A DNA stretch of 64,000 bases, taken from contig NZ_JABBGF010000003.1 of the NCBI RefSeq assembly GCF_012927265.1, positions 124,001 to 188,000 on the forward strand, read 5' to 3'. Source of the DNA: Chryseobacterium cheonjiense. GTDB lineage: Bacteria; Bacteroidota; Bacteroidia; Flavobacteriales; Weeksellaceae. How positions within the stretch are numbered: the stretch's first letter is position 1; every line of letters begins with the position of its first letter. Below, in pieces: positions 1-8,377 of this stretch. A model generated the notes under the pieces. The model did no database searches, was not told the DNA's origin, and saw only the letters and a list, made by a program, of their open reading frames with translations. The position numbers and the translations under genes are program-made.

Positions 1-1200
1 CGTTCTTACTTTATTTTCGTTGCCGGAAAGGATTAACATTAAATCACCTTCTTTTGCTCCGAACTTTTCTATGATTTTGGCTAAATCTTCCTCGCTGTAG
101 AATTTGTTTACCGAAGAGGTTTTCACACCGTCATTCTGGAATTTTACCCAAACCATTCCTGAAGCTCCGATCTGAGGTCTTTTTACCCAATCCACCAGCT
201 CGTCAATCTGTTTTCTTGTATAATCTGCACACCCCTCAACGTTAATTCCTACTACCAGTTCTGCTTCATCAAATATTTTGAAATCTTTTCCTTTTACCAA
301 ATCATTCAGTTCTACGAACTCCATTCCGAAACGGATATCCGGTTTGTCGTTTCCATATTTTTTCATGGCATCAGCAAACGTCATTCTTGGAAAGTCTCCA
401 AACTCCTGGCCGGTGATGTCTTTAAGTAAAGTTTTGGTCATTCCTTCAAAAACATTCATCACATCTTCCTGCTCTACAAAAGCCATTTCACAATCGATTT
501 GTGTAAATTCCGGCTGTCGGTCGGCTCTTAAGTCCTCATCACGGAAACACTTTACGATCTGGAAATATTTGTCCATTCCACCAACCATCAACAATTGTTT
601 GAAAGTTTGTGGAGATTGCGGTAAAGCGTAAAACTGTCCCGGATTCATTCTGCTCGGCACTACGAAATCTCTAGCTCCTTCCGGAGTAGACTTAATTAAA
701 ACAGGTGTTTCAACCTCTATAAATCCGTTGTCTGAAAGATAATTTCTTACTTTCTGTGCCATTTTGTGACGGAATATCAGTTTGTCTTTTACCGGATTTC
801 TTCTGATATCCAGGTAACGGTATTTCATTCTTAATTCTTCACCGCCGTCTGTTTCATCTTCAATGGTGAATGGCGGAAGCTGAGATTCATTAAGGACCGT
901 TAGTTTTTCTACAAGGATTTCAATTTCTCCTGTCGGAATATTTGGGTTTTTGCTTACTCTTTCGATCACTTTTCCTGTAACCTGAATCACAAATTCACGT
1001 CCCAGTTTTTTTGCGTTTTCCATCAGTTCCGCTGTAGAACGTTCCTGATCGAAGACCAATTGGGTAATTCCGTAACGATCCCGAAGGTCTATCCAAATCA
1101 TAAATCCTTTGTCCCGAATGGTCTGTACCCATCCTGAAAGTGTAACTTCTTCATTTAGATTTTTGAGAGATAATTCTCCGTTGGTGTGCGATCGAAACAT
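1..1200 (-). CDS. aspS: Aspartyl-tRNA synthetase (3' part off the window)
   Basis: Charges tRNA-Asp with aspartate in the cytoplasm. The reading frame is open from an ATG at 1200 to base 1, giving the first 400 residues of a protein that is normally about 580, so the C-terminal class II motif 3 is outside the window. The N-terminus ([11 protein letters not shown]) is followed by an OB-fold anticodon-binding domain ([31 protein letters not shown]), then the class II core with [10 protein letters not shown] and the motif 2 segment [18 protein letters not shown], typical of AspRS. Residues after about 280 belong to the bacterial GAD insertion. It follows the S41 protease gene on the same strand but a hairpin terminator lies between them, so it is probably transcribed on its own. 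Confidence 0.96.
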   Translation of the reverse strand, partial: MFRSHTNGELSLKNLNEEVTLSGWVQTIRDKGFMIWIDLRDRYGITQLVFDQERSTAELMENAKKLGREFVIQVTGKVIERVSKNPNIPTGEIEILVEKLTVLNESQLPPFTIEDETDGGEELRMKYRYLDIRRNPVKDKLIFRHKMAQKVRNYLSDNGFIEVETPVLIKSTPEGARDFVVPSRMNPGQFYALPQSPQTFKQLLMVGGMDKYFQIVKCFRDEDLRADRQPEFTQIDCEMAFVEQEDVMNVFEGMTKTLLKDITGQEFGDFPRMTFADAMKKYGNDKPDIRFGMEFVELNDLVKGKDFKIFDEAELVVGINVEGCADYTRKQIDELVDWVKRPQIGASGMVWVKFQNDGVKTSSVNKFYSEEDLAKIIEKFGAKEGDLMLILSGNENKVRT

Positions 1201-1290
1201 AAATTATTTGTTTAAAGTTCAAGGTTTAAAGTTCAGATTCGAACTTTAAATTTTCCGTTGGCAAAGATAAGATTTTTAGAGGTTTTTAAA

Positions 1291-1320
1291 AGAAAAAAAC
1301 TCCCTTTCGGAAGTTTTTGA
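1291..1320 (-). terminator. Rho-independent terminator of the S41 protease gene
   Basis: Read on the minus strand, AACTTCC and GGGAGTT form a 7-bp stem (one U-G pair) with a short GAAA-type loop, followed by a run of T. It separates the S41 protease gene from aspS. Confidence 0.6.
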
Positions 1321-1403
1321 TCTGAGTTTTGATGGTTATGTGTTGTTTTTAGGGAAAATTTTAAAATTTCAATTCATTATGGAAATGATAAAATGCCTGC
1401 ATC

Positions 1404-3101
1404 TTAGTTTTTAATCCATTCTACAGCTTTGTCCAGAACCTCATCTTTGTTATTTTTAATGCCTTCCACGGTGGGTTTTATTTCTATATCAGGGATGATG
1501 CCTATTCTCTGGGTTTCAGATCCTTCCGGGGTATAAACACCGATGCCTGTTATTTGTGTTGAAATTTTTCCTGGAAGCATGAAGTAAGAAACATTACCGT
1601 CGGCACCCGCAGTTTGTGATCCGAAAACTTTTGCTTTGGGAGCTTTTCTGAAAGCCATGGTGTGGTATTCTGCACTGCTTTGAGTTGTTTCATTAACGAG
1701 TATGGCGATTTTACCGGGGTAAAAATCTTTGTTATTATTACCGACGGTAATTCCTTCTTTCATCGAGAATACTCCCGGCGAAATTATTGACGGTATCGTA
1801 AATTTTGCAAATTTTTCAGGGTGTGGCATCAGGTATTTCCCAAATTTGTATACGTTGAACTCGGCCGGATATGCTCTGATATCGATGATCAAACCTTTTG
1901 TATCCTTTATCTTTTCAAAAATTTCTTTAAAATTGTCTGATCTTATAGTTCCTAAATTAATATACGCTGTTTGCTCATCAATCATTTTAAAAGCTGCCGC
2001 AGGTTTTTGGGTATAATTTATTTTATCAGGAATATAGGTTTGAAGAGTTGCTGTTTTCTCTGTTCCGTCGGTAACATATCTGATATCAGTAGTGAGATCA
2101 TTAGAGCTTAGAAGTTCAAAAGATAATTTTCTTAATTGGGTGGGATAATTAGAAGCCGGAAGGTATACAGAGTATTCTTCGATGACCTTTTCAACGGGTT
2201 TGTTGTTGATTGCCAGAATAATATCTCCTATTTTTAGTCCTGTTTCTTTTCCGCGTTGTTCGTCATAATAATTTTTTACCACTGCTTTATTTTCTACAAA
2301 AACTATTTCTAAGGGAAGAACTCTTTCTCCAAAAAAATGACGTGTTACGGCATTATATATTCCTGCATGAGAATCGTTGGTACGCGTAGTAAGTTCGAGG
2401 CAGGTGAGATTATAGGCTGTTGCATCTTCGTCGGAAAGAAATTTCGGTATGAATTCTTCTAAAACTTCTTTCCAGTCCCTGCCGATTGCGTATCGGTAAG
2501 GAAAATAATACTGAATGATATTCCAATATCGGTAAAGGCTCAGAAGTCTGTATCCCTCATCCGGATACATCATTGCAGAATAAGGGTTTTCATTTTTAAA
2601 ATCGGGATTGCCGTCGGGAAGAAGTGCTACGTAATAATTTTTATTTTTTCTTTCAGCATTTTTCACCTTTAACAGGATGTCCGTAAGCTCCTTTGAGAAA
2701 CCTGAAGATGTAATCCACTCAAGATCGGCTTTCATTTTAATATTTTCCGATACAGGATAATTCTGAGTTGTAAATACTCCAAAACTCTTGATCCAGTCTG
2801 TTAATATTTTGTTACTTTGTTCAGCAGGTGCATTAGACAATTGAGTGATAATTTTAAAAAGCTCTTTATCCCAGTTATATTTTCCAGACGAAATAGCAGG
2901 GTGGTAGTATTTCAGGAATCCCCATATTATTCCCAGTTGCTGTAATTTTTTATTGCCGATTTTGTTCAGTGATTCTAATGAAACTTTTGAACTTTGGTCA
3001 AATTCTGTTGTTGGATTTTTAGAATTCTCAGTTTTAATGACTGTTTGGGCAAAAGATAGTGGTGTCCAAAATGTCAAAAATAAGATGATGTATTTCTTCA
3101 T
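1404..3101 (-). CDS. Secreted S41 family peptidase
   Basis: Likely a periplasmic or surface serine protease of the C-terminal processing (S41) family. The first 19 residues (MKKYIILFLTFWTPLSFAQ) form a Sec signal peptide. A PDZ-like segment lies near residues 270-330 (GLKIGDIILAINNKPVEKV). The tail-protease core begins near residue 375 (INLGTIRSDNF) and contains the expected nucleophile in TTQSSAEYH at about residue 475, followed by KVFGSQTAGADGNVSYFMLPG and the typical ending GIIPDIEI. Its substrate cannot be read from sequence. It lies 10 bp downstream of the HTH gene on the same strand and may be co-transcribed with it. Confidence 0.85.
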   Translation of the reverse strand: MKKYIILFLTFWTPLSFAQTVIKTENSKNPTTEFDQSSKVSLESLNKIGNKKLQQLGIIWGFLKYYHPAISSGKYNWDKELFKIITQLSNAPAEQSNKILTDWIKSFGVFTTQNYPVSENIKMKADLEWITSSGFSKELTDILLKVKNAERKNKNYYVALLPDGNPDFKNENPYSAMMYPDEGYRLLSLYRYWNIIQYYFPYRYAIGRDWKEVLEEFIPKFLSDEDATAYNLTCLELTTRTNDSHAGIYNAVTRHFFGERVLPLEIVFVENKAVVKNYYDEQRGKETGLKIGDIILAINNKPVEKVIEEYSVYLPASNYPTQLRKLSFELLSSNDLTTDIRYVTDGTEKTATLQTYIPDKINYTQKPAAAFKMIDEQTAYINLGTIRSDNFKEIFEKIKDTKGLIIDIRAYPAEFNVYKFGKYLMPHPEKFAKFTIPSIISPGVFSMKEGITVGNNNKDFYPGKIAILVNETTQSSAEYHTMAFRKAPKAKVFGSQTAGADGNVSYFMLPGKISTQITGIGVYTPEGSETQRIGIIPDIEIKPTVEGIKNNKDEVLDKAVEWIKN

Positions 3102-3111
3102 GATTACTGGT

Positions 3112-3318
3112 TTAGTTTTTTACATATTCAAGGATGTCTCCGGGCTGACAATCCAGTGCTTTGCAAATCGCTTCCAGTGTTGAAAGCTTTACCGCTTTGG
3201 CTTTCCCTGTTTTAAGAATAGAAAGATTAGCTTGTGTAATGCCAATTTTCTCGGCAAGTTCCTGAGACTGCATTTTCCTTTTCGCCAACATGACGTCTAC
3301 GTTGATGATTATGGGCAT
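3112..3318 (-). CDS. XRE/YozG-type helix-turn-helix regulator
   Basis: A 68-residue single-domain DNA-binding protein. It has the Cro/C1 fold: KRKMQSQELAEKIGITQANLSILKTGKAKAVKLSTLEAICKALDC, with the recognition helix at ITQANLSIL. This small YozG-like class is commonly encoded beside a DUF2975 membrane protein, and here it starts 3 bp downstream of one. It probably represses its own operon; a perfect inverted repeat in the promoter upstream of the DUF2975 gene is the candidate operator. Confidence 0.88.
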   Translation of the reverse strand: MPIIINVDVMLAKRKMQSQELAEKIGITQANLSILKTGKAKAVKLSTLEAICKALDCQPGDILEYVKN

Positions 3319-3321
3319 AAC

Positions 3322-3864
3322 TTAAATTGTTAAATCATTTTCAGCTTTAAGATCGACAGCTTGTTTGTAAACCTGGGAAACAATATATATAATTGCAGAT
3401 ACCAAAAATAGCTGAAAATTTTGATTATCAATGCTCAAATTAAAAGTAACTTTATCTAGTAATGCTTCTATAATTGTATCACTTATAACAGAAAAGCATC
3501 CTAAAGCTAAAGTGTAAATAGCAATTTTTGAAATAATCTTGTAGATTTCTAATGAAAACGGACTCTTGATCTGGATTTTATTTGCCAGATTTAAAACATT
3601 TGAAAAAAGTCTAGTTTGTAATATTACTATTATGATTGTCATAAAAATGATCACTATTGAAACTTCTTTTTTTAATGACTGAATATCCTCTACGTGTAAT
3701 CTTTTACTGTCTATTTTTATTTTGCTTAAAACACCAACATCAATTCCAACTATTTTTGTAATCAATAAAATAGCAAGAATAAATATGGTTATATATGAAA
3801 TGATTAAATAAAGCCATAAAAAAGTAGTGAGAATGCTCAGAATCGTGGAAGAATAATTTTTCAT
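3322..3864 (-). CDS. DUF2975 family membrane protein
   Basis: A 180-residue integral membrane protein with four predicted hydrophobic segments (about residues 10-35, 65-85, 110-130 and 150-165). The length, topology and the adjacent small HTH gene match the DUF2975 family, whose members are encoded with YozG-like regulators. The pair is presumed to sense something at the membrane and control transcription, but the signal is unknown. First gene of the operon, read from the promoter near 3880-3912. Confidence 0.8.
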   Translation of the reverse strand: MKNYSSTILSILTTFLWLYLIISYITIFILAILLITKIVGIDVGVLSKIKIDSKRLHVEDIQSLKKEVSIVIIFMTIIIVILQTRLFSNVLNLANKIQIKSPFSLEIYKIISKIAIYTLALGCFSVISDTIIEALLDKVTFNLSIDNQNFQLFLVSAIIYIVSQVYKQAVDLKAENDLTI

Positions 3865-3878
3865 AGTCTTTTTTATTG

Positions 3879-3886
3879 CAAATGTA
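3879..3886 (-). promoter_or_regulatory. -7 promoter box of the DUF2975-HTH operon
   Basis: Read on the minus strand the bases are TACATTTG, an exact match to the Bacteroidota -7 consensus TAnnTTTG, 15 bp upstream of the start codon at 3864. The -33 position falls inside the inverted repeat at 3892-3912 rather than showing a clear TTG. Confidence 0.5.
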
Positions 3887-3891
3887 TAATT

Positions 3892-3912
3892 AATTATCGT
3901 TTAACGATAATT
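3892..3912. promoter_or_regulatory. Candidate operator: 10-bp perfect inverted repeat
   Basis: AATTATCGTT, one base, then AACGATAATT. The repeat covers the -33 region of the DUF2975-HTH promoter, where bound repressor would block RNA polymerase. The adjacent HTH protein is the natural candidate ligand. The regulatory role is inferred. Confidence 0.5.
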
Positions 3913-4051
3913 GTTTTATTGATTTTTTTATTTTAAAGCTCGAAAAAAGAATACTTCCGTCAACATGTTCAGATATTTTTACAAAACTTTCCCTATGCCA
4001 AGAAGTAATCACTTTTGAATCTCTATTTTTGCGGGATACAAAACCGAACCA

Positions 4052-5446
4052 ATGTCAAAATATTTCAATTTTCTGAAGAAAGCTTTAAGCGGAGAAGACG
4101 TCGACTATACAAAGGCAACCATAAGAAGCGCTGTTCTTCTTCTCGCTATTCCCATGATGCTGGAAATGGCGATGGAATCTGTATTTGCATTGGTAGATCT
4201 GTATTTTGTAGGACATCTGAAAGAGAGCGGCTTTGCAATACAGACAGTCGGTCTCACAGAATCAGTACTCTCTGTGATGTATTCTATCGCAATCGGGATG
4301 AGTATGGCTGCAACAGCGATGGTTGCAAGAAGAATTGGCGAAAAAAATCCTGAATATGCTTCCAGAAGTGCAGCACAGGTTTTATTGGTTTCTTTTGCCG
4401 TGACTTTTATTTTAAGTGTATTCGGAGTGATTTATGCCGAAGAAATTTTAATTCTGATGGGTTCAAAGCCTGAGGCAGCAGCTTATGGCAAAGAATTTAC
4501 AAGAATTATGATGGGAAGCAGCGTGATCATTATGCTTTTATTTTTGATCAACGGAATTTTCCGGGGAGCAGGAAACGCTGCGGTCGCCATGAAATCTCTC
4601 TGGATTGCCAATATTGCGAATATTATTTTGTGCCCGGTTTTGATCAGAGGCTTTGGGCCAATTCCGGCAATGGGATTGACAGGAGCGGCTCTGGCTACGA
4701 CCATCGGGAGAAGTATTGGAGTAATTTACCAATTGTATCACCTCTTAATTGCAGATACACAGATCAGAATCCACTCAAAATATTTTAAACCCGATTTTGA
4801 AATCATAAAATCTGTTATAAAAATTGCAACACCCGGAATTTTCCAGTTTGTAATTGCTTCCTGCAGCTGGATATTTCTTGCTCAGCTCGTGGCAACCACA
4901 GGCGGCGAAAATGCTTCCGCAGGTTATCAGACCGCTTTACGGTTAATGATGTTCTTTATGCTTCCGGCATGGGGACTCAGCAATGCAGCATCTACGCTTG
5001 TCGGACAAAATATGGGAGCCAACGAAATGCTGAGAGCAGAACAGTCTGTCATGAAAACCGTGAAATATAATGTGATTTTTATGGTGACCGTAAGTGTTGT
5101 TTTCTTTTTTCTGGGTGATTTTTTAGTTGGATTTTTTACCAATGAAGCCGAAATCAGAAATATAGCAACCAACGCATTGCATATTATGGCTGTAGGATTT
5201 ATCTTTTATGGAATCGGGATGGTGATGATTAATGCTTTTAACGGAGCCGGAGATACATGGACGCCAACCTGGGTGAATCTTTGCGGTTTCTGGCTGTTTC
5301 AGATTCCACTGGCCTATCTTCTTGCAAAATATTTTGAATGGGGACCGAAAGGAGTATTTATATCAATTCCCGTCGCTGAAGCTTTAATAACAATCGTCGC
5401 TTTTATATTGTTTAAAAGAGGAAAATGGAAAACGGTGAAAGTATAA
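4052..5446 (+). CDS. MATE family efflux transporter
   Basis: A 464-residue multidrug and toxin extrusion protein, an inner-membrane secondary exporter driven by Na+ or H+. The two repeated six-helix halves are visible: the first begins LLLAIPMMLEMAMESVFALVDLYFVG, the second begins near residue 250 with SVIKIATPGIFQFVIASCSW. Family signatures include FRGAGNAAVAMK and FNGAGDTWTPTW at equivalent positions of the halves. The substrate is unknown. A TAnnTTTG -7 box (TATTTTTG) lies at 4024-4031, so it has its own promoter. Confidence 0.92.
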   Translation: MSKYFNFLKKALSGEDVDYTKATIRSAVLLLAIPMMLEMAMESVFALVDLYFVGHLKESGFAIQTVGLTESVLSVMYSIAIGMSMAATAMVARRIGEKNPEYASRSAAQVLLVSFAVTFILSVFGVIYAEEILILMGSKPEAAAYGKEFTRIMMGSSVIIMLLFLINGIFRGAGNAAVAMKSLWIANIANIILCPVLIRGFGPIPAMGLTGAALATTIGRSIGVIYQLYHLLIADTQIRIHSKYFKPDFEIIKSVIKIATPGIFQFVIASCSWIFLAQLVATTGGENASAGYQTALRLMMFFMLPAWGLSNAASTLVGQNMGANEMLRAEQSVMKTVKYNVIFMVTVSVVFFFLGDFLVGFFTNEAEIRNIATNALHIMAVGFIFYGIGMVMINAFNGAGDTWTPTWVNLCGFWLFQIPLAYLLAKYFEWGPKGVFISIPVAEALITIVAFILFKRGKWKTVKV

Positions 5447-5611
5447 GGAGAAAGAAGGTAAAGTTTAATACTGAATTTAAATTTCTTAGGCTAAAGATTT
5501 ACCTCCATAATCTATACCTCCAGCCAATATTTATAAAAATTTTAACAGCTGAACTTTTGATTTTAAAATGGTATTCTCTAATTTCGTAAGAACAACTAAA
5601 TTATATTTACT

Positions 5612-5731
5612 ATGGGAAAAGGAGACAAAAAATCAAAGAGAGGCAAGATTAACAACGGAAGCTACGGAAAAAGAAGACCGAGAAAATCTTCAAAAACTGT
5701 TGCGGCTTCTGAAGATAAATCTAAAAGCTAA
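5612..5731 (+). CDS. 30S ribosomal protein THX
   Basis: A 39-residue, very basic protein (MGKGDKKSKRGKINNGSYGKRRPRK at its N-terminal end). The GKGDKKS.RGKI.NGS.GK.RP pattern is diagnostic for the Bacteroidota THX/Thx family, a small peptide bound in the head of the 30S subunit. The gene is short and easily missed. The start ATG at 5612 fits the family exactly, and a strong hairpin terminator follows the stop codon. Confidence 0.9.
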   Translation: MGKGDKKSKRGKINNGSYGKRRPRKSSKTVAASEDKSKS

Positions 5732-5761
5732 AAAGACCGGAAAATATTTCCGGTCTTTTTT
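5730..5761. terminator. Bidirectional terminator after rpsThx
   Basis: GACCGGAAA and TTTCCGGTC form a stem with a 3-nt loop, flanked by A and T runs on both sides, so it can serve rpsThx on the plus strand and the DUF937 gene on the minus strand. Confidence 0.85.
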
Positions 5762-5778
5762 ATAGTATTAATCAAAAT

Positions 5779-6375
5779 TTATTTTCCGCCAAAAATATTT
5801 CCCAAAATACTTCCGAGTCCGCCGCCATCTTTTTTCTGATCGTTATTGTTTCCTAAAACACTTCCCAGAATATCATTCAAAGGGTTTGACTCTGTATTTT
5901 GCGCCTGGCTGGAAGCGGTGCCAAGAATACTTTCAAGGAGGCCTCCCAAACCTCCGGCTCCTACATTGTTCTGCTGTTTTTCTTTCCCGATGTATCCCAT
6001 AATGATTGGTGCCAACATCGACAATACAGGCCCGATTTTATCAATGGAAATTCCTGTTTTCTGAGACAGCTGATTTTCTACGTCCTGTTTTTCGCCACCG
6101 AAAATATGGTTGAGAATAGAATTTCCTTCAGATTGTCTTGCTTCGGCCTGGCTTACATCATTAAGGATACTTCCGTCATGGTCTTTATCCAATGCTGTAT
6201 TTAAAGATTCAGCTTCACCGGAAGACTGAGATTTTTTACTGAGATAAGAAATGATCAAGGGTGCAGCTACTGCAAGTAATGCAAGCACCTGGTTTTTATT
6301 GATTCCGAATTTGCTTTCAGCCCGCTCTGCTACCTGATTGCCGGTATTTCCTGTAAGTAAATCAATTAAACTCAT
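5779..6375 (-). CDS. DUF937 domain-containing protein
   Basis: A 198-residue protein with no signal peptide. It begins MSLIDLLTGNTGNQVAERAESKFG and repeats a pattern of a hydrophobic helix (VLALLAVAAPLIISYLSKKS; IGPVLSMLAPIIMGYIGKEK), as in DUF937/YidB-like proteins. The C-terminal third is a low-complexity Gly/Asn/Leu stretch (GGLGGLLESILG, DDILGSVLGN-like repeats). The function of the family is not established. Convergent with rpsThx. Confidence 0.75.
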   Translation of the reverse strand: MSLIDLLTGNTGNQVAERAESKFGINKNQVLALLAVAAPLIISYLSKKSQSSGEAESLNTALDKDHDGSILNDVSQAEARQSEGNSILNHIFGGEKQDVENQLSQKTGISIDKIGPVLSMLAPIIMGYIGKEKQQNNVGAGGLGGLLESILGTASSQAQNTESNPLNDILGSVLGNNNDQKKDGGGLGSILGNIFGGK

Positions 6376-6473
6376 AGTTTATGTTTTTATTATTACACTA
6401 AACTCAAGTTATCAAAAAATATTCCTAACGCTTTTGTGCGAATGGCTGAAACAGGCTGAATCGTTTACAATAA

Positions 6474-6983
6474 TCAGTTTTTCAAGATGGGTACGTTTGA
6501 GCAGGCTTCGCCGAACATTAAGGATTTTACAATGGGTTTTAGCTGCTCAACAAGTTCAATATAGGCGTTTTCAGGAATTTCTTTATCCGAACAGCCTTTT
6601 ACCAGAACTCTTTTACCACGCATTTCCCCGAAATCATGATTTTTAATGGCATTGTGCATCAGAATCACTTCCAGATCTTCGCGGTTTCCGAAAACAATTT
6701 TTTTCGTAACATCGGTTAATCTGGCTGTAATTAAGAAATATGCCCACAGCGGAACAATAGCATCTGCAGAGTTGTAAATATATACATAAGCATCACGGTA
6801 TTCTTCCAGGTCGATTGCTGCGACTTTTTCCCGGAAATCTTTCTCCTTCAAAATCATCTCCATGAAAAGAAAATCTTTAAGATCAATGCCCTTTCTTACC
6901 CCCTTCGGGACAAGATCGGTGAGATCAAAATTGATGAGGCCACTCTCTGCAACTTTATTTCGGATTTCAAATTCTTCTGACAT
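6474..6983 (-). CDS. DUF2480 family protein
   Basis: A 169-residue cytoplasmic protein of a family found mainly in Bacteroidota. The N-terminus (MSEEFEIRNKVAESGLINFDLTDLVP), the central VYIYNSADAIVPLWAYFLI and the end VLVKGCSDKEIPENAYIELVEQL match DUF2480 as I remember it. An upstream in-frame ATG at 6992 would add three residues (MIK); I prefer 6983 because homologues begin MSEE-like. A TAnnTTTG box lies about 20-30 bp upstream on the minus strand. Function unknown. Confidence 0.7.
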   Translation of the reverse strand: MSEEFEIRNKVAESGLINFDLTDLVPKGVRKGIDLKDFLFMEMILKEKDFREKVAAIDLEEYRDAYVYIYNSADAIVPLWAYFLITARLTDVTKKIVFGNREDLEVILMHNAIKNHDFGEMRGKRVLVKGCSDKEIPENAYIELVEQLKPIVKSLMFGEACSNVPILKN

Positions 6984-7130
6984 TTTTATCATTATCTTTG
7001 AACAAATTTACAAATTAAGATGCTATAAAGTCTTATTTTGTTCTCTATACTTGTCATAGAAACCTCCCATAACTTCGGTTGTAATTCAAAAGAGGTCCCT
7101 GATGGCAGTTAAAAATAAAAGATTTCAGAA

Positions 7131-8234
7131 ATGAAGTATTACATCATAGCCGGAGAAGCTTCCGGAGATTTACATGGAAGCAATTTAATGAAAGCGCTTA
7201 AGCAGAAAGATCCTGACGCTGAGTTCAGGTTTTGGGGGGGCGATCTGATGACAAAACAGGGCGGAACTATCGTAAAGCATTACCGTGATCTTGCTTTCAT
7301 GGGTTTTCTGGAAGTTGCGATGAACCTTCGGACCATTCTTAATAATATTAAATTCTGTAAAGAAGACATTCAAAATAACAGACCTGACGTTCTTATTCTC
7401 GTAGATTATCCGGGTTTTAATTTAAGGATTGCCAGGTTTGCAAAAGAACTTGGGATAAAAGTAGTCTATTATATTTCTCCTCAGCTTTGGGCCTGGAAAG
7501 AGGGAAGGGTGGAGATTATAAAAAAATATGTGGATGAAATGATGGTGATTCTTCCGTTTGAAGAAGATTTTTACAAGAAGCATGGTGTTCATTCTCATTT
7601 TGTGGGACACCCTTTACTGGATGCTATTTCTACCTTGCAGGATGTTAATAATGAAGATTTTAAAAGAGATAATGGTTTAAATGAAAAGGAAATTATCGCA
7701 TTGCTTCCCGGATCAAGAAAACAGGAAGTCGAAAAAATGCTGCAAATCATGCTTTCGGTAAGGCCTTATTTTAAGGAATATCAGTTTGTGATTGCCGGTG
7801 CACCAAGTCTTCCTAAAGAATTTTATGAAAAATATGTAGATGATAATGTGCATTTTGTGTCTAATAAAACCTATGATCTGTTGAGGTGTTCCAGGGCAGC
7901 ATTGGTAACTTCCGGAACAGCAACCCTTGAAACGGCTTTGCTTAACGTGCCGGAAGTAGTCTGCTACCGTGGAAGTAAGGTATCTTATGCAATTGCAAAA
8001 AGACTGGTAAAAAATATAAAATACATTTCTCTGGTTAATCTCATTATGGATCGAGAGGTGGTAAAAGAATTGATTCAGAATGATTTAAATACCAATAATC
8101 TTGTAGAAGAGCTAACAAAAATACTTGCAACTGAAAAAAGATTTGAAGTATTCCGGGATTATGAGCTTTTACGGCAAAAGCTGGGCGGTAAAGGAGCCAG
8201 CGATAATGCAGCTGACGTCATTTTAAAAATGTAA
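7131..8234 (+). CDS. lpxB: Lipid-A-disaccharide synthase
   Basis: Joins UDP-2,3-diacylglucosamine and lipid X into the lipid A disaccharide in the Raetz pathway; a peripheral inner-membrane GT-B glycosyltransferase. The 367-residue length is normal. Visible family signatures are GEASGDLHGSNL near the N-terminus, YYISPQLWAWKEGRV near residue 115, the LPGSRKQEVEKML motif near 195, and TSGTATLETALLNVPEVVCYR near 265, which forms the sugar-nucleotide site. Followed by a strong terminator. Confidence 0.96.
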   Translation: MKYYIIAGEASGDLHGSNLMKALKQKDPDAEFRFWGGDLMTKQGGTIVKHYRDLAFMGFLEVAMNLRTILNNIKFCKEDIQNNRPDVLILVDYPGFNLRIARFAKELGIKVVYYISPQLWAWKEGRVEIIKKYVDEMMVILPFEEDFYKKHGVHSHFVGHPLLDAISTLQDVNNEDFKRDNGLNEKEIIALLPGSRKQEVEKMLQIMLSVRPYFKEYQFVIAGAPSLPKEFYEKYVDDNVHFVSNKTYDLLRCSRAALVTSGTATLETALLNVPEVVCYRGSKVSYAIAKRLVKNIKYISLVNLIMDREVVKELIQNDLNTNNLVEELTKILATEKRFEVFRDYELLRQKLGGKGASDNAADVILKM

Positions 8235-8254
8235 AATTTAAATAAATAATAATT

Positions 8255-8284
8255 AATCGCAGAAATTTTTTCTGCGATTTTTCT
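8255..8284 (+). terminator. Terminator of lpxB
   Basis: AATCGCAGAAA pairs with TTTCTGCGATT and is followed by T-rich sequence. Confidence 0.85.
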
Positions 8285-8377
8285 TTTGTGTAAAGAATTT
8301 AGGAGTTTTTCTAAAGTTTTAAAATATTGCTGTGCAGATTTTTTCTGAAATATATATTTTTGGAAAAACACAAACTG

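Noticed and set aside
278..631. 117-codon plus-strand frame
   Set aside because: Antisense shadow of aspS, whose frame is fully supported by synthetase motifs.
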